A program made the position numbers and the translations under genes. Under the pieces are notes generated by a model. The model ran no database searches. It saw nothing but the letters and a program-made list of their open reading frames with translations, and had not been told where the DNA came from. Of a stretch of DNA of 64,000 nt, positions 55,354-64,000 are shown one piece after another; positions within the stretch are counted from its first letter, which is position 1, and each line of letters begins with the position of its first letter. This stretch comes from Pilaira anomala (Eukaryota; Mucoromycota; Mucoromycetes; Mucorales; Mucoraceae): contig JAIXMQ010000011.1 in NCBI GenBank assembly GCA_025716855.1, positions 62,001 through 126,000 on the forward strand, written 5' to 3'.

Positions 55354-58300
55354 ATGAAAAGAGAATGTCCACCTACTTTCTTTGAAGAGGATGACGATGA
55401 GGATTATTTAATTCAAGCAAGTCTAGAAAACGAGAAAGAAAACGATCCTGTTGGTTTCGACGAATTCATGTCACATAAACCAGCTGTTGTAAAACCAGGT
55501 AATGAACAAAGAAGAAGAAGAAAAAAAAAAAACCATTCGATCGAACCCCTCACCTTTCTAACAATAACAATAGCTCCTTTAAAAACGTTCGATGTACAAT
55601 CTTCTTTTGATAATTATGATTATAGTTTACACGACTTAGACCTCGACAACGAAGAGCTTTTTCGGGACCCTGAACCTGCAACCCAAAATACAATTGTAGA
55701 CCGTATGGATTATATGGATATCTCAGGATTCGAAGAGGAAGATGAAGAAACATTTAATATTACAGGCATACCAGCCAACGATCAAATGCGACCTTCAAGA
55801 CAAACAAATAACGAAAAAGTAAATTATACATTAATTCCAGAAACAGGTGCCTTTATCACCGCCACTTGTCCTCAAACTGGCAAAAACCTTTATTTCCCAA
55901 AAATATCTGAAGGTCGATTAAAAAAAAAGACAAACCTTTTAGTAAGAGACTTGACTACCTCCAAAGGTGGTACCAAAGGCTTGTTAGCAAAACCTTTATG
56001 GCAAATGTTAGAGGATATTAAAAAGAAAAATTTAGAAAGAACTCAAGAAATTCAAAGGTAAAAAATAATTATATGTAAATTTTTTTAACTGAGGGATTAA
56101 TTTTTAATTCTTCTTTTTTATATATAGAGAAATAGATGAAGCAGGTAGAAAACATAAGAGACAAAAAGTAAATAGTAGTGAAACAGAACAACTCTGGGTT
56201 GATAAATATAGACCTACAAACTATATGGATTTAATGGGTGATCAACGATTAAATCGTGATGTCCTAAGATGGGTGAAACAATGGGATTTCTGTGTATTTA
56301 AAAAGAAACCTTTAGGTGAATCTCAACGTGATACTGTGATGAGACAATACAAAAATACGTTTGGAACTGATCCTAAATTTGCTGCTTATAAAACAAATAC
56401 TAATGTTACTACAAATGATCCTTTACGTCGCCCTGAAAAAAAAGTAAGTTTTTTGATCGTATGACAAGTTACTTCATGACTTATTTTTTATTTTTTGCAC
56501 TACTTAGATTCTATTAATGTCTGGTCCTCCAGGTTTTGGTAAAACTACTTTAGCTCATGTAATTGCAAAACAATCTGGATATAACATCATTGAAATTAAT
56601 GCAAGTGATGATCGTACAGGTGCAGCTGTCAAAAGTAAAATTAAAGCAGCTCTTGAAATGCAAGCTATCATTAGAGGAAATGCAGGTGATAATTCGATGG
56701 CAATGACCCAAAAGCCTAATTTAATTATTATTGATGAAATCGATGGTGTTAGCTCAAGTGGTGGCGCTGATGTGAGTTTTCTCTCTCCCTCTCTCTCTCT
56801 CTTTCTCTCTTTTTTTTTTATTGTTATATTTATAGTGTTAACTCCTTAATTATTATTAGAGTTTCATCAAGCAATTAGTAGAGATGGCTAGTATTGAACC
56901 AGTCGCAACACAAAAGAAGGGTAACTACAAAAATAAAAAAATGGTACGATATTTTTTTTTTATAATAATTAATTGAAATATACTATCTCTATAGGAAAAT
57001 CAAAAGATAAACCATTAATGAGACCTATTATTTGTATCTGTAATGATGCGTAAGTATATATACATACAACAAATTTTATTTATTATTGTTTCCAATTGAC
57101 ATGTTTCGAAAACCTTATCTAGTTACTCACCTGTACTTCGTCCTCTCCGAATGGTAGCACAATCTATTGTTTTTAAGAAAGTTCCAGCCATTTCTGTCGC
57201 TAAAAGATTACAAACTATTTGTGAGTTTGAAGGCTTAGATACCGATTTAAGAACACTTTGTATGTTGGCTGATTTAACCGATGGTGATATTCGTAGTTGT
57301 CTTAATACATTACAAGTAAAATATATTTTGTGGAAAGAAAAAAGAAATTACAGAATTTTAAAACTAATGAATGATATGTAGTATATTAGAGGAAAGAGTT
57401 CTGTGTTCACAAAAGAAATGTTGACTTCTTCTGGATCCGGCACAAAAGATATGGGCAAATCATTATTTTCTGTATGGGAAGATATCTTTAGTGCGCCCAA
57501 TGCACGTTATCGCACATCCGCTAATAGAACAGATTTTGGTAAGGAGTCAGAAAGTCGAATTATATACTAAACTTCATCATCGTGCTAATTTTTTTTTTTT
57601 TTTTTAATATAGACACAAACAAATATATGGATAGATTAAATAGTACAATTCATGGCAGTGGGGATATTGATCGTATTATGCAAGGTTGCTTTGAATCCTA
57701 TCCATTAATGAAATTCCATGATGTTGCACTTCAAAAGTTCTGTCAGATGGGAGAATGGCTAGCATTTTATGATTCACTGGATAAGCGAATTAATGCTCAC
57801 TTTGAATATGAGTTCTACAAGTATCTTCCATATCCAGTCATTAATTTCCATCGTTTCTTTGCTGGTACGAGTTCACAAGATATAAATGTACAATACCCAA
57901 GAGTTCAATATGAAGTTTTCTCTACAAAGAAATCTTTTGAAAACTTGATCGCCATCTTTTTATCTGGTATTCATTCATCCAAGAGAAGGTTTTTAAACAA
58001 AGATATGGTGGCGAATGAATTAGTACCTTTATTGATGCAAATTATTTCTCCCGATTTAAAGATCGTGAGTATTCTTTCTAACTTTGTTCTATGTAACACT
58101 AAGTCATATATATATATTTTTTATACAGACAAATAAGCAATTAATCAAGCCATTAGAAAAAGCAAAATTGGCAAGATTAGTTGATATCATGATCGAATAC
58201 GGTTTATCTTATAAACAAGAAAAGTTAGAAGATGGTCAATATGTATATAAACTTGAACCGTAAGTCTATTAGTTTTCTTTTTTTTTTTAAGGTTACTAAC

Positions 58301-58900
58301 TTTAACTATATATAGTCCTGTTGAACAACTTCTCTCTTATGACCTATCAACTCCCAAAACTATATTACCAAGACAATATGCAGTTCGACAAATGATTGCA
58401 TCAGAGGTAAAAACTATCGTGCATAGATTTAGGAACGTATAATCATTTTATTAAATCCATATAATATAGATCGATACAGAGATTTTAAGGAAAAGAGAAG
58501 AAGCTTTTCAAGCACGCAATGGTGACACAGAGGAAAAGATTAAACCAACGTAAGCATTTATATTGAATGACGAAAAAAATCTTTTTATTAATGAGATACA
58601 ATCATAGTATCAAAATCGTTCCAAAGGATTTAAATCAAAAGCAAGTTGCACTTGACTTCTTTGGACGGGCGCTGGTACCTAAAGTTAGATCAGAAACGGA
58701 TAGACCGATTAGAAATGCAAAGATGGAAGGTAAGTAAAAAAAAATATATATAAAAAAGAGAGATAGTTATTGTGTAATTCTAATATAAACTTTATCGTAT
58801 ATTTTTAGTTGATACACCAAAAGCGCATGTCAATTACCGATACCACGAGGGTTTTTCAAATGCGGTACGAAAACCGATGACAGTAAAAATGTTTCTTTAA
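55354..58900 (+). CDS. CTF18: Chromosome transmission fidelity protein 18 (Ctf18), RFC-like clamp loader
   Basis: Thirteen exons from 55354-56057 to 58809-58900 encode 905 aa (others: 56128-56443, 56508-56771, 56860-56920, 56995-57049, 57123-57315, 57382-57538, 57613-58064, 58129-58259, 58316-58406, 58470-58549, 58608-58729). Ctf18 is the large subunit of the alternative RFC that loads PCNA and supports sister-chromatid cohesion and checkpoint signalling. An acidic N-terminus is followed by LWVDKYRPTNYMDLMGD, Walker A GPPGFGKTT (about 345-353), NASDDRTG, Walker B LIIIDEIDG, ICICNDAYSPVLRPLR and DIRSCLNTLQ. The C-terminal tail KVDFFGR-like block (VALDFFGRALV) and the final basic Tyr-rich segment (VNYRYHEGFSNAVRKP) are the features that bind Dcc1-Ctf8 and Pol epsilon. 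The stop overlaps that of the next gene. Confidence 0.93.
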
Positions 58901-59967
58901 ATAAACCTTTTAAATGCACAGGCATCACATACATTATTTGTCTCGCTATTCTTTAAAGTACATTGTGAGCAGTTCCAACCATCATCATCATCAAGAGAAA
59001 TAATCTCATCATTACTACTATTTTTTTTTCTCAGAGATAAACAAACTTGACAAACGAATTCAACCGATTTGTTTATAAATGTACAAGTTGCACAAGACCA
59101 GTCTGATTCTTCGGTAAGATCAATTGTAACACAAGATCTTTTTGTTTGAGCTTTTGGTGTATTACTGTCGTTCTTTCTTTTCTGTTGAATAGATGAAGAT
59201 CTACTATTTTCAGTAATACTTCCTCCACACCAAACTTGATCTTTCAATCTCTTTTCCGCTGCTTCAGCGGCTAATTGAGCTGGTGTCATATCATTTCTTA
59301 AGAGAGAACTACTACTACTACTACTATTACTACCTAATTTAATTCCACCTGTAGGTAACATGATTCTAGATGTTTGAAGTCTCTTTTCTGCAGCAGCAGC
59401 TGATACTTGTTTACTTTTATATCTGGGAACAGATTGTGATCCAAGCGTTTTACCGTTTGAATGAAATCCTTCACCTGTATATCCTGAAGCAATCAATACT
59501 TCTGTTTCATTCTTTAATTCCTGCAAGACTTTATAAAACTGCTCATCATGAGGTGATCTTACGATATGTGCCATTCTATGATGATGATTAGTCGCAAAAA
59601 AAAAAAAAAAAAGCCAGTCCTGTACGAATATCATACTCATGTAATAAGGTTCCTAATATATCTTCATATTCTAAAAAGCTATTCTCGTCATGAGCATATC
59701 TTAGCCTCAAATTTATTTTCCAACCTTTATTGTAGTTAACACCTAAAGTTAAAAACAGTTTATTATTCTTGAAAGCAAATAATAATTGTGTTTTTTTTTG
59801 GTACCTAGCAAGTTTTCGTTTGTTGGATAAAATTCGTACAGGTTTTTTATAGTCCAGTTACGTTTATTTAATATTGGCTTTACTTGAGAAAATAGTTTTT
59901 CTAATAACAAAAGTGCTTTATCTGAATTCAGTTTCTTCTTTAAAGCGACACAATGAGGTTGTTGCAT
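58897..59967 (-). CDS. WSS1: WLM-domain DNA-protein crosslink protease, Wss1-like
   Basis: Three exons (59967-59805, 59742-59637, 59575-58897) encode 315 aa. The WLM metalloprotease core has the zinc site HEMAHIVRSPH (His89, Glu90, His93, His99), the HExxHx5H arrangement of Wss1 and the related SPRTN family. The splice joining CATGA to AATGGC completes this motif; reading through the intron destroys it. The C-terminal part has two RanBP2-type zinc fingers (each C-x2-C-x10-C-x2-C, preceded by Trp) and short acidic TIDLTEE and EIISLDDDD stretches resembling SUMO-interacting motifs. Wss1 removes proteins crosslinked to DNA in a SUMO-dependent manner. Its CDS overlaps the end of CTF18 by 4 bp, tail to tail. 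Confidence 0.9.
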
Positions 59968-59975
59968 TGAGGGGA

Positions 59976-60011
<36 letters not shown>

Positions 60012-60185
60012 TTCGAATTGTTTTTTTTTTGTTCTATTGGCGTAACTAGGACGGAGTTGTTTAAGGATACTTCAAATCTTTTTAAAAAACATGTTTCGGT
60101 TTTTTTATTTTCTCTTCTTTTTCTTTATTATTTTCGGTTATTTAGGGTAGTTAAAACATTCTTTATATTCTCTATAAAATATAAA

Positions 60186-63100
60186 ATGTCGGATTTACCT
60201 ATACATACAGAAGAATCTTCTTCACCGAGAGATATCACAGGATCCATTACAAGAATTGAAGAAGAGATCCCTTCACGTTCATACTATTCCTCTCATATCC
60301 ATATTGAACCTGGTAAAGAAAAAGAATAGAAAACAGAATAAAATTTTTCAAAAAACTAAAAACTAAAAAAAATCATTTTTTTCAATTTTTTTTTTTCTTT
60401 TTTTTTTTTTTTTTTACACTGTAGGAGATGCTCATTATTCAGCCTCGATTGAATCTATTCGAGCTCATTCTTTAGCATTAGGTGATAGATACATGGCCGA
60501 CACAAGTCCTGCCAATTCGCCTAATCAAAGTAGAAGACAAAGCGGCGATAATGATTACTTAACAAGTCCGGTATCTCCCGTCACACATAGTACAACCCAA
60601 TCCATCTTGTCTCATTTATTAAACAAGGATAACCATGAAAGGCAACCTTTGATCAAAAGACATAAATCAAAAGATTATCATGCTGTCAGTGACAGTTCTA
60701 CTTTATTCAATGACCCTGAATTAGCTAATAATAATACAAATGATCCAGAATCAACCATACCAAATGCTTTATCTTCAGATGATGATTTAAACAGACCTCA
60801 ATACCAACGTAACAAGAGTTCAAAAAAGGAATCCATGTATAATTCAGAAAACTTGTTAGATAGCTTCACTAAGCCAATTGGCTATATACCTGCTGTCATT
60901 CTTGGTTTATTACTGAATTTGTTGGATGCTATTTCTTATGGTATGATCACTTTTCCACTTAATAATCCAATCTTTGCTTCATTTGGTCCAGATGGTATTT
61001 CCATGTTTTATGTCAGGTAAAAATATTCTGCTATTTATTTATGCGGGATAAATTTATTAACTTTCTCTCTTTTTTATTTTAGTTGTATTATATCTCAAAT
61101 TGTTTATTCATGTGGTGGTAGTGTATTTAAAGGAGGAAATGGAAGGTAAAAGCTCTTTTATATTTATTTACTAGTTTATCAGTTTAAACTAATTTATACT
61201 TTGGCGTTCTCTCTATTTATTTAAACTAGTATGATGATTGAAGGTAAAAAAAAAAAATATTTGTTTGTTTGTTTATTTAATCAAGTTTTAATCATTTTTT
61301 GCTATATTAGTTGTACCATTTTTACACATCATGTAAGTTAAACTTTCTGCCTTTCTCTCTCTCTCTCTCTCTCTTTTTTTTTTAATTCTAAACAAAAAAA
61401 AAAATGTATATTCTTAGGGCCGAGAAAATTGTGACGATTGTAGGAAAAGAGAACCCATCTGTAGTCATTCCATCTACTATGGTAGCATTTGCATTAAGTA
61501 GTATCATGACAGGTCTTGCCTTCTTTCTATTAGGTGCATTAAAATTAGGATCGTTGATTGGTTTCTTTCCTCGACATATCTTGGTGGGTACAATTGGTGG
61601 TGTAGGTTGGTTTTTAGTTGCAACAGGTATTGAAGTCTCGGGTAGATTAGAAAGTAGTTTAGAGTACACTATTCCAATGTTCAAGAACATCTTTTTTAAT
61701 ACCCACGTCCTTTCACTCTGGTCATCCGCTTTGGCCGTCGCCATCCTTTTAAGATTGATTCAATATCGTATCACTTCTCCTATGGTCGTACCTATCTTCT
61801 TTATGACCTTACCTCTTGCCTTTTATGCAATCGTGTTTATATTTGGTCTGGATGTACAAACAGTAAGAGATGCTGGTTGGATTTTCCCTCTTGTCGAAAG
61901 TGATACTCCATTCTGGCATTTCTATACTTACTATGATTTCAAATTAGTCGATTGGCGTGCTGTCGCTGAAACAATTCCTGCTATGCTCGCATTAACCTTT
62001 TTCGGTACGTGTATTAGAATAGATACACAAATACACATTTTTTCTAATTCAATTAAATACAGGTGTTTTACATGTCCCAATCAATGTTCCTGCTTTAGGT
62101 GTTTCAACAAATAAAGACGATGTAGATGTAAACAGAGAACTTGTAGCACATGGTGTTTCTAATGCCGTATCAGGTTTATTCGGTTCCGTTCAAAGTAAGA
62201 AAAAAAAATGATTATCATAACGATTTATTTATATCTTATTGTTTATAGATTATCTTGTGTACACAAATTCATTACTTTTCATTCGTTCGGGTGGAGATAG
62301 TAGAGTGGCCGGTTTAATGTTGGCAGGTGCTACTGCTATTCTTTGGATGGTAGGTCCATGGATTGTTGGTTATATTCCGGTTATGGTAGTAGGAAGTTTA
62401 ATCTTCCATCTCGGTCTGGATTTATTAAAGGAGGCATTAGTAGACACATGGCACTCAGTACATTACCTTGAATACATCACAATTTGTGTTATTATTGCTT
62501 GTATGGCTACCTTGGGCTTTGTTGAAGGTATCTTGGTAGGTATCATCATGGCCTGTGTTTTCTTTGTCGTCCAAAACGCTCGTCGTAGTGAAGCCATTCG
62601 TGCTACCTATACTGCTCGCTATATGCGATCTACTGTCCGAAGACTTTATCGTCAAGAACGTTTCTTAAAGGAAGTAGGTGGTCAAATTCAGATAGTGAAG
62701 CTTCAAGGATATCTCTTTTTCGGTACAATTGATCAAGTGGAGAGTGCCATTCGTGACATGTTGGATGAACATGAATGGGATAAGCATCCAATCCGTTTCT
62801 TAATTCTTGATCTTCAACTAGTACAAGGTCTTGATTTTAGTGCGGCTGAAGCTTTTGTTCGTATTCGTCGATTATTGCGTGCTCGACAAGTTTATATGAT
62901 TGTTTGTAACGTTGCAAGAAAATCAGATGAAGCAAAAGCCTTGATGAAAGCTGGTATTTGGGTAGACCATTCTCAACAACACGATGAAGGGGATCTCAAA
63001 TGCTTTGAATACCTTAATGATGCAGTTGAATGGTGTGAAAATGTTTTATTAACTACTTATTTCGAAAAGAAACCCAAAGATCTTCAAAGTAAATGTTTAG

Positions 63101-63785
63101 AATCAATGACATGATTTCTTCGTCATATCTTTATTAACTGTTTTTTTTTCTATTTCTATTTATAGTTTTATCTGGAACGCCTGCTACAACTGTACCTGGA
63201 GCAAATGATACGACATACCCATATTCCGATAAATTAGCTGCTGCTGGCTCTCCTCGTCAACATATGGTATCAAACGCAATTCATCAAGTCTTTAGTGAGG
63301 CACGTACTCCTCTTGTTCACTCAAACACAACTCAGCCCACCCTTATCCTCGTACAAGCCTTTGGTGAAATAGGTCATGGTAAAATCGATATCGAATTCTT
63401 TCATAAATTAAGTAAATACTTTGAAAGAACTACCTGTAACAAAGGAGAGAATATATACCGAGAAGGAGATCCATGCGATCATTTACTTATTCTTGAACAA
63501 GGATCTCTTCGTAGCTTAATGTATGTACTGAAGGAGCAAGTCACAGTCGAAACAATTTTACCTGGAACTGTTGTAGGTGAAATGGGTATGTTTGTAGGTA
63601 ATACAACTCGTACACGTTCTTTAATGGCAGATCAGGATTGTGTCTACTGGAAATTAACACGTGAATCCTTTGATCGTATGTGTGAAACCGAACCTGCTTT
63701 AGCCAACAAGTTTATTCTTTTAACCTTGTATTTCTCTTCTGAGAGATTGGATACCATGACAAGATACGCCTTCCATTTGCATTAA
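60186..63785 (+). CDS. SulP-family transporter with STAS and cyclic-nucleotide-binding-like domains (Vsb1-like)
   Basis: Nine exons (60186-60312, 60425-61016, 61083-61145, 61230-61243, 61311-61332, 61418-62004, 62063-62194, 62249-63088, 63166-63785) encode 998 aa. A polar Ser-rich N-tail of about 210 residues, with [12 protein letters not shown], precedes the SLC26/SulP membrane domain (about 235-640). A STAS domain follows ([22 protein letters not shown] near 730). The C-terminal 120 residues form a cNMP-binding-like barrel ([29 protein letters not shown]). This domain order matches yeast Ygr125w/Vsb1 and its fission-yeast relative, implicated in vacuolar basic amino-acid storage, not sulfate uptake. 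Phosphate-cassette Arg and Ala of true cAMP sensors are only partly matched (RTRS), so ligand binding is uncertain. Start 218 bp from the divergent WSS1. Confidence 0.9.
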
Positions 63786-64000
63786 AAAAACACCCCCCTC
63801 AACTTGCATTTCTCTTATAAATATATCAATATTAACACAAAGTAATTAAAAAAAAATCTACTATATCTTTAGTTTTTTTTCAAGTATTATTTATTATTAG
63901 ATAATGTTACAAAAAAAAAGTGTGTGTGTGTGTGTGTGTGTGTGGGATATATAATATACATGCAAAAAAGAGAAAAAAGGAGGAGGAGGAGGAGAAAAAA
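63786..64000. other. 3' flank with microsatellites
   Basis: Downstream of the SulP gene: poly-A, (GT)n at about 63920-63943 and an AGG repeat at about 63979-63993. No gene seen before the window ends. Confidence 0.6.

Overview
The window is nuclear DNA of a filamentous fungus, most likely an early-diverging (Mucoromycota/Mucorales-like) species. Coding regions are gene-dense, split by many short GT-AG introns of roughly 50-190 nt. Intergenic DNA is very AT-rich and full of poly-A/T and CA/CT microsatellites. The gene set fits: an ergosterol-pathway CYP61, a SCAP sterol sensor, cobalamin-independent methionine synthase, V-ATPase subunit C, SAGA subunit Ada3, and an F-BAR/DEP/RhoGAP protein. 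The assignment is by gene content only. Exon models below were built by hand from splice signals, and every multi-exon model closes in frame.

Layout. 1-13 kb: ADA3 (+), PIG-F/GPI11 (-), a MoCF-domain protein (+), folylpolyglutamate synthase (+), ATG101 (+), mitochondrial phosphate carrier (-), tRNA-Ser(GCT), CTK3 (-). 14-25 kb: an arrestin-domain protein (+) convergent with an inositol-polyphosphate 5-phosphatase (-), which is divergent from SCAP (+). 25-36 kb: a small secreted Kre9/Knh1-like protein (+), a DUF2470-like membrane protein (-), a Rgd2-like RhoGAP (+), MET6/MetE (+). 39-49 kb: ERG5/CYP61 (+), an IF1-like miniprotein (-), a twin CX9C protein (+), VMA5 (-), a CH-kinase-C1 protein (+), a DTW-domain protein (-). 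49-64 kb: two divergent GH20 hexosaminidases, CTF18 (+) overlapping tail-to-tail with a WSS1-type protease (-), and a SulP-STAS-cyclic-nucleotide-domain transporter (+).

How genes relate. Most are unlinked housekeeping genes arranged as convergent or divergent pairs. Three groupings have a functional logic: SCAP and ERG5 (sterol sensing and sterol synthesis, 16 kb apart), CTF18 and WSS1 (replication and DNA-protein crosslink repair, overlapping stops), and the two GH20 chitin-degrading enzymes sharing a 402-bp promoter region.

Most striking observation: the phosphate-carrier gene can only be kept in frame by a single-nucleotide exon at 9593, flanked by two complete introns that each have their own branch-point-like site. 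Other points of note are a CH-kinase-C1 fusion with a non-RD catalytic loop, a conserved MELADL-like COPII signal in SCAP, a three-copy 29-bp tandem repeat in the MET6 promoter, consecutive 14- and 22-nt exons in the SulP gene, a GC-AG intron, a RhoGAP domain lacking the usual arginine finger, and decayed gene relics in the longer intergenic regions.
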